Source: Bacteroidales bacterium
GTDB lineage: Bacteria; Bacteroidota; Bacteroidia; Bacteroidales; VadinHA17
Direction: 5' to 3'
NCBI GenBank assembly: GCA_003157055.1
Contig: PMIG01000194.1
Span: forward strand, 18,549 to 25,158
DNA: 6,610 bases
The translations under genes and the position numbers were made by a program. Shown here piece by piece: positions 1 through 5,774 of this stretch; the stretch's first letter is position 1; each line of letters begins with the position of its first letter. The notes below the pieces were generated by a model that did no database searches, was not told the DNA's origin, and worked only from the letters and a program-made list of their open reading frames with translations.

Positions 1-574
1 TGATCAGTTCTGAGCTGTCATTCCCCGGTATCCCCGTATAAATGCCGTCGACATTTGATAAAATTATAAGTGATCCGCAATCCATCATTGATGAAATCAT
101 TCCTGATAATTCATCATTGTCGGTGAACATCAGTTCTGTGATTGAGATTGTATCGTTCTCATTCACGATCGGCAGAACCTTGTTCTCGATCATTGCAGAA
201 AGACAGTTTTTCATATTCAGATAATGAAGCCTGTCCCTGAAGCCTTCTTTTGTCGCCAGCAGCTGACCTGCCGGAATGCCATATTTCCCGAAAAGAAACT
301 GGTAGTTGGCCATAAGTTTAACCTGGCCTGTTGCAGCCCAGATCTGCCTGGAAGAAATGATGCTGGTTTTCTTTGAAGGAGCCACATCATTCCTTCCGGC
401 TGCCACTGCTCCGGAAGATATCAATATAACCTCAATGCCCTGTTTGCTTAGTATTGCTATATCCTCAACAAGACGAAGCATCCTGCCTGTATTCAGCGAA
501 CCATCGCTCTGAGTTATAACATTACTGCCAACCTTTATTGCAATCCTGTTAAACTCCGGCCTAATGTTTTTCAA
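1..574 (-). CDS. proB: Glutamate 5-kinase, N-terminal part, cut by the window edge
   Basis: This enzyme phosphorylates L-glutamate with ATP in the cytoplasm, the first step of proline synthesis. I translated 191 codons by hand from the minus strand; the C-terminus lies beyond base 1. Amino-acid-kinase landmarks appear in order: IAIKVGSNVIT (residues 11-21, with K14 as the phosphate-binding lysine), ISSGAVAAGR (52-61), the substrate-binding VNENDTIS (137-144) and TDNDELSG (151-158), then LSNVDGIYT (172-180). These line up well with E. coli ProB, where the equivalents are VVKLGTSVLT, VTSGAIAAGR, INENDAVA and GDNDNLSA. The start is taken as TTG at 574, because an in-frame stop lies 15 bases upstream and the first in-frame ATG (residue 32) would remove K14. 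There is no Shine-Dalgarno sequence. Whether it has the C-terminal PUA domain cannot be seen. The family call is secure; the exact start is less so. Confidence 0.95.
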   Translation of the reverse strand, partial: MKNIRPEFNRIAIKVGSNVITQSDGSLNTGRMLRLVEDIAILSKQGIEVILISSGAVAAGRNDVAPSKKTSIISSRQIWAATGQVKLMANYQFLFGKYGIPAGQLLATKEGFRDRLHYLNMKNCLSAMIENKVLPIVNENDTISITELMFTDNDELSGMISSMMDCGSLIILSNVDGIYTGIPGNDSSELI

Positions 575-633
575 CTTTTTACTTATTTAGCCGTTATTTA
601 AATAATATGTTGCAATAATACATGTTTTTATTC

Positions 634-658
634 ATAATATTAAGTTATTTAATATTAT
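634..658. repeat. Perfect AT-only inverted repeat, 10-bp arms
   Basis: The left arm ATAATATTAA (634-643) and right arm TTAATATTAT (649-658) are exact reverse complements around the 5-base centre GTTAT. It sits 60-84 bases upstream of the proB start. It could be an operator or a weak cruciform. In such AT-rich DNA a chance palindrome is a real possibility, and no U-tract or GC-rich stem suggests termination. Confidence 0.4.
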
Positions 659-726
659 TACATTAATTTATAAAGATTGAGCGCTAAATAATCCTGACTC
701 CATAATAATGTTATCTTCTTATTAAT

Positions 727-861
727 ATGAATTTTACGTTATTGATGGCAAAACAGCTTTCGGTTCTTGTAATTTTTGTAACTTGCATTCCTTTCTGCCG
801 GAAAAAGAGGTTGAAAAAGTTCTTCTTTCGTTGGTTGTCATGTTTGCTGATACGTTATTAA
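727..861 (+). CDS. Doubtful 44-aa small ORF, hydrophobic then basic
   Basis: The ORF runs from ATG at 727 to TAA at 859-861. It has a hydrophobic stretch around residues 5-23 (LLMAKQLSVLVIFVTCIPF) followed by a basic run (RKKRLKKFFFRW). The pattern resembles a small membrane peptide. However, the length is close to that expected by chance in AT-rich DNA, there is no ribosome-binding site, and no family is recognised. It lies 21 bases before the gene at 883 in the same frame, separated by two stops. More likely non-coding leader than a gene. Confidence 0.15.
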   Translation: MNFTLLMAKQLSVLVIFVTCIPFCRKKRLKKFFFRWLSCLLIRY

Positions 862-882
862 ATGTTGATAATCTGAAATGAA

Positions 883-1590
883 ATGACATTAGTGATACTT
901 TTAATCATTGTAATCATATTGCTTCTCGGATACATCATTTTTCTTAATATCCGGCTTGCAAAGAAGAACCTGTTCATTGAATCAACAGTCAGGCGTCTTG
1001 CAGGTATAGAGCAGAACTGGAGCCCCGAGGAGATGATGCGCTTTCTTTCTGAAATAAAAAAAGCAAGCCATTACGGTTCATTTTTTACCGACAAGCTATT
1101 CGAAGAGAAACCAATGGGATTTCTTCTTGAAGACGAGAATAATTCGAAGATCTATATCCATTATACAAAAGATGAAGCCGATGCAAGGAATATAATCAGG
1201 GAGGGATTCCGGTTTGCTGACTCATTTTATAAAACAGCCCTTCCGGTCACGCACGACAGGCTTGATCTTCTCATTAAACATAACGGAAGAAAATCATTCG
1301 GTAATTATATGGTAATAATATGCATTTCGGAAAAGATTTTTCATCACTATTCCGGAGAGCTTGATAAAAAAGGGCTGAAGGGGGTTGCCGTTGAAAATGT
1401 ATTGACAGTCGCACCACCCTTCAGGAATGAGAATGCCGATATAATTTACCAGCTCTCAAACAAGTTTATTAAAGGATACATCAATCATCAGACCGGCGAA
1501 ATCATATCCAACCCGGATTATAATCCTCTCTACGACTCAGCTCTTTTCGTTCAGAATCTCGAGCTTTTTAAAAACCGGGCAGCCAGCTGA
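883..1590 (+). CDS. Membrane-anchored protein of unknown function with an HYT motif
   Basis: The 235-aa product has a strongly hydrophobic N-terminal segment (residues 2-21) followed by RLAKK, which suggests a single N-terminal anchor with the rest cytoplasmic by the positive-inside rule. The soluble domain contains IYIHYTKDEADARNIIREGFRF (90-111, H93-Y94-T95), then a hydrophobic strand NYMVIICIS (141-149), and near the C-terminus GYINHQTGEI (198-207). The H-[YG]-T plus I..GF pattern resembles the first motif of ADP-ribosyltransferase/PARP-fold domains, but the other catalytic positions cannot be assigned, so this is only a fold suggestion. The ATG at 883 follows an in-frame TGA at 874-876, which fixes the start closely. 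It is the first of three co-directional genes; the next begins 69 bases after its stop. Function unknown. Confidence 0.85.
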   Translation: MTLVILLIIVIILLLGYIIFLNIRLAKKNLFIESTVRRLAGIEQNWSPEEMMRFLSEIKKASHYGSFFTDKLFEEKPMGFLLEDENNSKIYIHYTKDEADARNIIREGFRFADSFYKTALPVTHDRLDLLIKHNGRKSFGNYMVIICISEKIFHHYSGELDKKGLKGVAVENVLTVAPPFRNENADIIYQLSNKFIKGYINHQTGEIISNPDYNPLYDSALFVQNLELFKNRAAS

Positions 1591-1659
1591 TTGGAATGGT
1601 TTTTGATTATGCCGTTTAAGAAATATTTTTATACTTTTATAATTCTAAATGATAATAAC

Positions 1660-2703
1660 ATGAAAAAGACAATGTTCCTGCTGATCACTCTATGCATTAT
1701 TGGCTCGGCTCCTGTTAATTCACAAAGTTTGTTTAAAAAGGTCGCAGGTTCAATGAAAGATGAACTCCTTGGTACTAAAAAGACCAAAACCGATCCTGAA
1801 CCGGCATGTGCATGCAGTGATGCAGAACTGATTGTCAGCCTCAACGGAGGTAAGTTGCAGATAGATTACAAGGAAGCTGACATCAGCACTATGGACGACG
1901 GCTCGCTTCTTATAAAGGACAGATTAACCGGAAAGTACTACATAATTAAAGATGGTGTGACTACCGGTCCGTTATCGGAGGGTGATAAACGACTTTCTGG
2001 TTTTGACCAGACTGAAAACAAAAGTGATCCTGGTGCTGCATTAATGATAAAGTATGGAAGTTATATCAGTAAATCTGGCGAAAAATACATGATAAATTTC
2101 GGCGGAAAACAGTATGGCCCGTTCGCTCAGATCTACAGCTTTGTTATGCCGAAATCGGGAGACAAATTTGCAGCACAAGTAGTCGACAATATCGCTACAA
2201 CTGAAGCCGAAGGCAAGAAAATGGAAGAAGAAATGAAAAACGCAAAAACCGATCAGGAGAAAATGGATCTGGCAATGCAGTACAGTCAGCAGATGGGACA
2301 GAAGCTTTTACAGTCAGGAGGAGCAGCCAGCATTATACCAAAGATTGTCTCTAATGTTCCTGGAGTAGTTTCTAATATGACCGGATTTCAAAATGGTGCA
2401 ATTAATGGGAATGTGAAGTATGACGAAATTGTATTGACTGCTTATAATAAAATCAATGACCTTTCCGGAAAAACTCTTATTGCATTGAAAACGGAAAACT
2501 ATGGAGCCACTGATGTTTTTGTCAACACTTCAAATACCAAATACGCCGTATATAACTATGGGACCATTACGTTTAGCGACGGAACCAGCCTTGCCAACTT
2601 GTTCAACCCTCATCTTGTAAAAGCCGGGTCACAGGTTTACCTGGCTTATATGTATTATTCGCCAAAGAAAAATGCAATGATGCAGTGCAAGATTCCCTGG
2701 TAA
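1660..2703 (+). CDS. Secreted protein of unknown function with propeller-like GP repeats
   Basis: The 347-aa product starts with a clear signal peptide, MKKTMFLLITLCIIGSAPVNSQS, probably cut near residue 21, so it is exported to the periplasm or surface. A short CAC motif lies at 50-52. Two similar segments follow: GKYYIIKDGVTTGP (91-104) and GEKYMINFGGKQYGP (140-154), the second continuing into PKSGDKFAAQVVD (164-176). This resembles the blade-like 'YGP...DGKKFA' repeats of Bacteroidota extracellular proteins, though only two copies are visible. Residues 180-215 are charged and probably helical or coiled coil. The C-terminal part (255-347) looks beta-rich. The frame is open from a TTG at 1591, but the ATG at 1660 is preferred because it places the signal peptide at the N-terminus. 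The stop is 19 bases before the next gene, suggesting an operon. No function is recognised. Confidence 0.85.
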   Translation: MKKTMFLLITLCIIGSAPVNSQSLFKKVAGSMKDELLGTKKTKTDPEPACACSDAELIVSLNGGKLQIDYKEADISTMDDGSLLIKDRLTGKYYIIKDGVTTGPLSEGDKRLSGFDQTENKSDPGAALMIKYGSYISKSGEKYMINFGGKQYGPFAQIYSFVMPKSGDKFAAQVVDNIATTEAEGKKMEEEMKNAKTDQEKMDLAMQYSQQMGQKLLQSGGAASIIPKIVSNVPGVVSNMTGFQNGAINGNVKYDEIVLTAYNKINDLSGKTLIALKTENYGATDVFVNTSNTKYAVYNYGTITFSDGTSLANLFNPHLVKAGSQVYLAYMYYSPKKNAMMQCKIPW

Positions 2704-2722
2704 TCCGGATTACCATTAATCC

Positions 2723-3466
2723 GTGGTAATAGTGACTGAAACCAGAACAGTAAGAAATCTTCTTATTCTTGTCATATTTATATTTTTGCTGAGGCCATGC
2801 TCTGCCCAGCCATTGGACTATATTGAAATTTTCGGAAGCGACTGGCAGAAGGCTGTCACATTCCTCGAAGAGAACAATTCATGGATAAAACCATCACTTG
2901 AGAAATATAATATTCCTTATGGCGAAGCAGTGGCTGTAATCTTCCCGGAGCTAGTCCGCTATTCGGCAATAAGAGACAAAATGGAGATCACACTTCTGAA
3001 AACTCTTTACAGAAATCTCGGAGATGATTATGCCGATTTCTCTGTAGGTGTCTTCCAGATAAAACCCTCCTTTGCGGAAAAGATCCGAAGCCAGGCACCT
3101 GAAGTAATGGGTAAGAAAGCAAAGCTTCTTTTCAGAAAAAGATCATATTATAAATACGACCACGACTACCGTGCTGCCATAATAATTGACCTGGAAAATC
3201 CACAAACCGAACTGAATTACTTAATTGCCTTTTTCGCAATTTGCAGAGACCGTTTTAACCCGGATCAGATGGACGAAGAATCAAGAATAAAGTTCCTGTC
3301 AACGGCCTACAATACAGGATTCTGGAAAAGCAAAGATGATATCCTGAAGATGGAAGAGAAAAAATTCTTCAACACAAAACTTTTTAAAACAGAAAACTAC
3401 CCTTATTCTGACGTAGCCCTGTTCTGGTATAATCAAAACAAGCAAAGAGACAGGCATAAAAATTAA
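2723..3466 (+). CDS. Secreted, divergent lysozyme-like/lytic transglycosylase-type protein
   Basis: The 247-aa product has an N-terminal hydrophobic signal (residues 12-24) ending in CSAQ, probably cleaved after A28. It then carries three short motifs in the order and spacing of SLT-type lytic transglycosylases: FPELVRYS (74-81, E76 as candidate catalytic glutamate), SVGVFQIKPSF (107-117, corresponding to the GLMQI motif) and STAYNTGF (193-200, corresponding to AYNAG). Such enzymes cleave peptidoglycan glycan strands in the periplasm. The sequence is otherwise far from classical SLT proteins, so activity is inferred. GTG at 2723 is the first in-frame start after a TAA at 2717-2719; GTG at 2732 is an alternative, and the first in-frame ATG (codon 87) would lose the signal and E76. 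The lipoprotein option is weak because P25 precedes the cysteine. It lies 19 bases after the preceding secreted-protein gene. Confidence 0.8.
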   Translation: MVIVTETRTVRNLLILVIFIFLLRPCSAQPLDYIEIFGSDWQKAVTFLEENNSWIKPSLEKYNIPYGEAVAVIFPELVRYSAIRDKMEITLLKTLYRNLGDDYADFSVGVFQIKPSFAEKIRSQAPEVMGKKAKLLFRKRSYYKYDHDYRAAIIIDLENPQTELNYLIAFFAICRDRFNPDQMDEESRIKFLSTAYNTGFWKSKDDILKMEEKKFFNTKLFKTENYPYSDVALFWYNQNKQRDRHKN

Positions 3467-3476
3467 AATTTTCTTT

Positions 3477-3493
3477 TCACCGGTAACCGGTGA
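3477..3493. repeat. Short GC-rich hairpin, TCACCGG/CCGGTGA
   Basis: TCACCGG (3477-3483) and CCGGTGA (3487-3493) pair perfectly around the triloop TAA. It lies 11 bases after the stop of the transglycosylase-like gene and overlaps the heptamer array. It could stabilise or end that transcript, but the next T-run (3524-3530) is about 30 bases away, so it is not a standard intrinsic terminator. Confidence 0.45.
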
Positions 3494-3508
3494 GCGGTGA
3501 CCGGTAAT
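3481..3508. repeat. Tandem heptamer repeat, four copies of CGGTRAN
   Basis: Four contiguous 7-bp units are visible: CGGTAAC, CGGTGAG, CGGTGAC and CGGTAAT. All share CGGT at positions 1-4, a purine at 5 and A at 6. The array is intergenic, between the stop at 3466 and the promoter at 3533-3563. It stands out as GC-rich in an AT-rich gap. The copies are imperfect, so this may be an old microsatellite or a dispersed intergenic repeat. Its role is unknown. Confidence 0.75.
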
Positions 3509-3532
3509 CTTTGTCTGCTAACCTTTTTTTAA

Positions 3533-3563
3533 TTTCCACTCACAGCAATATGATGTAAATTTG
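3533..3563 (+). promoter_or_regulatory. Bacteroidota-type promoter for the oxidoreductase gene
   Basis: An exact -7 element TAAATTTG (consensus TAnnTTTG) lies at 3556-3563. TTTC at 3533-3536 matches three of four bases of the -33 TTTG element with a 19-bp spacer, within the usual 19-21. Transcription would begin near 3570, giving a short leader of about 15-20 bases before the ATG at 3587. Confidence 0.65.
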
Positions 3564-3586
3564 TTATTCAGACAAAAACATTAAGC

Positions 3587-5113
3587 ATGGAAGCAAATAG
3601 CAGGGATAATTCAATTATCATAATCGGAGCAGGATTCGCAGGTCTTTCGACCGGCATTTATGCACAGATGAATGGTTACAAGACGCAGATCTTCGAGATG
3701 CATAACAAACCCGGAGGGCTCTGTACTTCATGGAAACGAAATGGTTTCATTATCGATGGCTGCATACACTGGCTGGTAGGTTCAGCACCCGGAAGCGCCA
3801 TGAACGATTACTGGAAAGAAGTTGGAATTGTACAGGGAAGAGAGTTTATATATTCTGATGAATATATGAGGTATGAAGGTCACGGAGGAAGAAAGATAGT
3901 TTTTTATTGTGACGTCGACCGGCTTGAAAAGGAACTTCTTGATTTATCACCACAGGACAGGGAGCCGATACTGGAATTTACAAACGGGATCAGGTTTGCA
4001 CTCAATTTCGATCAGCTGTCTGCTGATACTCCCTTTCTGAAGAATATTGGCAATTCAATCCGGATAATGTATACCTTCATTACAAATGGGAAAAAATTTA
4101 AGACATGGGGGAAAATGACCTCCCAGGAATTCTCTTCCCGTTTCAGTGACCCGCTGCTGAAAGATGCCTTTAATGAACTATGGCTTCCTGACTTTTCAAT
4201 GCTGTTCATGCTCTTTACTTTTGCTTATCTGCATAAGAAGAACGCCGGTTATCCCATTGGGGGATCTTTGCCTATGTCGAGAGCCCTTGAAGCACGATAT
4301 ACTGCGCTTGGAGGAGTTATAAACTATGATAAAAAAGTTGAGAAGGTATTGACAGAAAATAACAAGGCAACCGGTATAAAACTAAGTGACGGATCAGTAT
4401 TTAATGCTTCAAGAATCGTCTCCGCAGCAGATGGGTATAACACAATTTATAAAATGCTCGATGATAAATATGCCGATGACAAAACACATGAGCCTTATGA
4501 AAAATGGCCTACGTTTCCGTCACTAATCTTTGCAGGATTTGGCGTTAACCGAACTTTCGACGATGAACCGAAGACTATTTCCGGCTTCTCATATCAGCTC
4601 GAAAAGCCAACAGTGATTGCAGATGCCACAATTAGTCGATTGCCTGTCCATATATATAACCAGGACAAATCGCTTGCTCCCGCCGGCAAGACAGTCATGA
4701 CAGTAATGCTGCAGTCAGATTATACCTACTGGAAGAAACTTTCCGAAGATAAGGATGCATACAACAGGAAGAAAGAGGAAGTCGGCAAGCAGATTCAGGA
4801 ACTTCTTGAACAAAGATTTCCAGGGATCTCATCACAAGTCGAAATGACTAATATAGCCACACCGATGACCTTTGAACGATACACCGGAAACTGGAAAGGG
4901 TGCTTCGAAGGATGGCTTATTACACCTATGAATGCAAACGTAATGATGAAGCCAATGTCCCAGACACTGCCAGGGCTGAATGACTTTTATATGTGCGGCC
5001 AGTGGGTTGCCCCCGGTGGTGGATTGCCAACAGGCGTTATGTCGGGCAGAAAGCTGATAAAGAAGATTTGTAAAGAAGACGGGAGAAAATTCACAACAAC
5101 TATTAATAATTAA
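3587..5113 (+). CDS. FAD-dependent oxidoreductase, phytoene desaturase/carotenoid isomerase type
   Basis: This 508-aa protein belongs to the COG1233-type flavoproteins, which include phytoene desaturases, the carotenoid isomerase CrtISO and retinol saturase. The N-terminus has the Rossmann dinucleotide-binding motif IIIIGAGFAGL (10-20, G14, G16, G19), the ribose-binding acidic residue E37 after the second strand, and KPGGLCTSW (41-49). The C-terminal FAD-binding signature is YMCGQWVAPGGGLPTGVMSG (468-487). The length is usual for the family. The substrate cannot be told from sequence: no carotenoid genes (crtB, crtZ and so on) are adjacent, and many Bacteroidota homologues are uncharacterised, so I give no gene symbol. 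No signal peptide is seen, so it is probably cytoplasmic or membrane-associated. It has its own promoter (3533-3563) and is followed after 5 bases by a small membrane-protein gene, which suggests co-transcription. Confidence 0.93.
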   Translation: MEANSRDNSIIIIGAGFAGLSTGIYAQMNGYKTQIFEMHNKPGGLCTSWKRNGFIIDGCIHWLVGSAPGSAMNDYWKEVGIVQGREFIYSDEYMRYEGHGGRKIVFYCDVDRLEKELLDLSPQDREPILEFTNGIRFALNFDQLSADTPFLKNIGNSIRIMYTFITNGKKFKTWGKMTSQEFSSRFSDPLLKDAFNELWLPDFSMLFMLFTFAYLHKKNAGYPIGGSLPMSRALEARYTALGGVINYDKKVEKVLTENNKATGIKLSDGSVFNASRIVSAADGYNTIYKMLDDKYADDKTHEPYEKWPTFPSLIFAGFGVNRTFDDEPKTISGFSYQLEKPTVIADATISRLPVHIYNQDKSLAPAGKTVMTVMLQSDYTYWKKLSEDKDAYNRKKEEVGKQIQELLEQRFPGISSQVEMTNIATPMTFERYTGNWKGCFEGWLITPMNANVMMKPMSQTLPGLNDFYMCGQWVAPGGGLPTGVMSGRKLIKKICKEDGRKFTTTINN

Positions 5114-5118
5114 ATTAA

Positions 5119-5541
5119 ATGAGTATAACAGAGAATCCTAAAAATACCGGAGCCCGTGCAAGTATAGCCAGTAAATTCAGAAAAACATTCAGATGGATTC
5201 TGACCCTTTTGTTGGTATTTCTGGCTGCCTTTGTTTATATGAAGTATTTCTTTACTTACAGCGAAGGTTACAGAGCAGGGCTGCTGCAGAAGTTTTCACA
5301 TAAGGGAGTTATCTTCAAAACCTATGAAGGCGAAATGGTCCTTAGCAGCGTTTCGTCGAACCGCGATGTTGCAATAGCATCAGAGAAGTTCCTCTTCACG
5401 GTCACCAATAGAAGCCTTGTCAGGGAATTTGACACACTTCAGGGTTCAACGATAATTGTTCATTACAGGCAGATGAAAAGCTCTGTATTCTGGAGGGGCG
5501 ATTCTCAGTATCTGGTCGACAGCGTAAAAGAAAAAAAATAG
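5119..5541 (+). CDS. Small single-pass membrane protein of unknown function
   Basis: The 140-aa product has a basic N-terminus (KFRKTFR, 19-25), one transmembrane helix (about 26-44, WILTLLLVFLAAFVYMKYF) and then a soluble domain of about 95 residues. This includes YSEGYRAGLLQKFSHKGVIFKTYEGE (47-72), a block I recall as conserved in short Bacteroidota membrane proteins that are sometimes mislabelled as 6-phosphogluconate dehydrogenase; no dehydrogenase motif is present here. The positive-inside rule puts the N-terminus in the cytoplasm and the soluble domain in the periplasm. The ATG is 5 bases after the TAA of the oxidoreductase gene, so the two are almost certainly one transcript, though a functional link is only inferred. 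The gene ends in a lysine-rich tail (VKEKK). Confidence 0.88.
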   Translation: MSITENPKNTGARASIASKFRKTFRWILTLLLVFLAAFVYMKYFFTYSEGYRAGLLQKFSHKGVIFKTYEGEMVLSSVSSNRDVAIASEKFLFTVTNRSLVREFDTLQGSTIIVHYRQMKSSVFWRGDSQYLVDSVKEKK

Positions 5542-5635
5542 TAGCTGTAATTTCTACATCACTTTTTTCAGGATTGCCATAACGCCGCGGATAAAAGTAG
5601 CGCTATCTTCTCCATGAACTAATAATTACAATTCC

Positions 5636-5664
5636 TCCTGAATTTATCAGGAATATTTATTTTT
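5636..5664 (+). terminator. Weak hairpin with T-rich tail after the oxidoreductase operon
   Basis: TCCTGA (5636-5641) and TCAGGA (5647-5652) form a 6-bp stem with the loop ATTTA, followed by the T-rich stretch ATATTTATTTTT (5653-5664). It would suit termination of the 3587-5541 unit. The stem is short and the T-run is interrupted by A residues. The same dyad lies just upstream of the -7 element at 5664, so it could instead be an operator. Confidence 0.35.
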
Positions 5665-5671
5665 ATCTTTG
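5664..5671 (+). promoter_or_regulatory. Candidate Bacteroidota -7 element for the DUF3078 gene
   Basis: TATCTTTG matches TAnnTTTG exactly. No good TTTG lies 19-21 bases upstream; the nearest candidates have 17-18 or 23 base spacers, so the -33 element is weak. If used, transcription would start near 5678 and leave a leader of about 95 bases. Confidence 0.45.
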
Positions 5672-5680
5672 AAAGGATAA

Positions 5681-5720
5681 CGAAGCCTGAAGTTCGCCGG
5701 CATTGCCAATCAAGCAATGC
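5681..5720 (+). promoter_or_regulatory. Two possible stem-loops in the leader of the DUF3078 gene
   Basis: The clearer hairpin pairs GCATTGC (5700-5706) with GCAATGC (5714-5720), a perfect 7-bp stem around the 7-base loop CAATCAA. Just before it, CGAA (5681-5684) and TTCG (5693-5696) can form a 4-bp stem. Both would lie in the 5' leader if the -7 element at 5664 is used. No T-run follows, so simple termination is unlikely. No known riboswitch family was recognised. Confidence 0.4.
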
Positions 5721-5774
5721 TCAATGTGAATATTATGATTTTTAGTAATAGATTTTAACTTAATACTGATTGCC

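Larger units (their letters stand above)
575..882. other. AT-rich divergent intergenic region
   Basis: This 308-base gap separates the leftward proB from the rightward gene at 883, so it must carry signals for both. It holds a perfect AT-rich palindrome at 634-658 and a doubtful 44-codon ORF at 727-861. I found no exact TAnnTTTG element on the + strand; the closest is TAATTTTTG near 767-775, which has one base too many. No minus-strand promoter could be assigned. No tRNA-like or other RNA structure was recognised. Confidence 0.6.

Noticed and set aside
42..512. Two + strand ORFs (42-224 and 306-512)
   Set aside because: They are antisense to a clear proB reading frame with intact kinase motifs, and their products resemble no family.
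878..886. Two-codon ORF ATGAAATGA overlapping the start at 883
   Set aside because: It looks like a translational-coupling leader, but such short matches are common by chance and nothing else supports it.
1591..1659. A TTG start at 1591 extending the secreted protein by 23 residues
   Set aside because: It would bury the signal peptide behind an extra aromatic-rich segment; the ATG at 1660 gives a classical export signal.
1629..1844. Minus-strand ORF opposite the secreted protein
   Set aside because: It is antisense to the signal-peptide region of a better supported gene. The same reasoning removes the minus-strand ORFs at 4012-4209 and 6296-6490, and the + strand ORF at 5872-6066, which lies in another frame of the DUF3078 gene.
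2795..2812. Lipobox in the transglycosylase-like protein (LRPC)
   Set aside because: Proline directly before the cysteine does not fit the lipobox, and the CSAQ site fits signal peptidase I better.
5598..5605. 8-bp palindrome TAGCGCTA
   Set aside because: Too short to separate from chance, and it has no spacing relation to a promoter or start.
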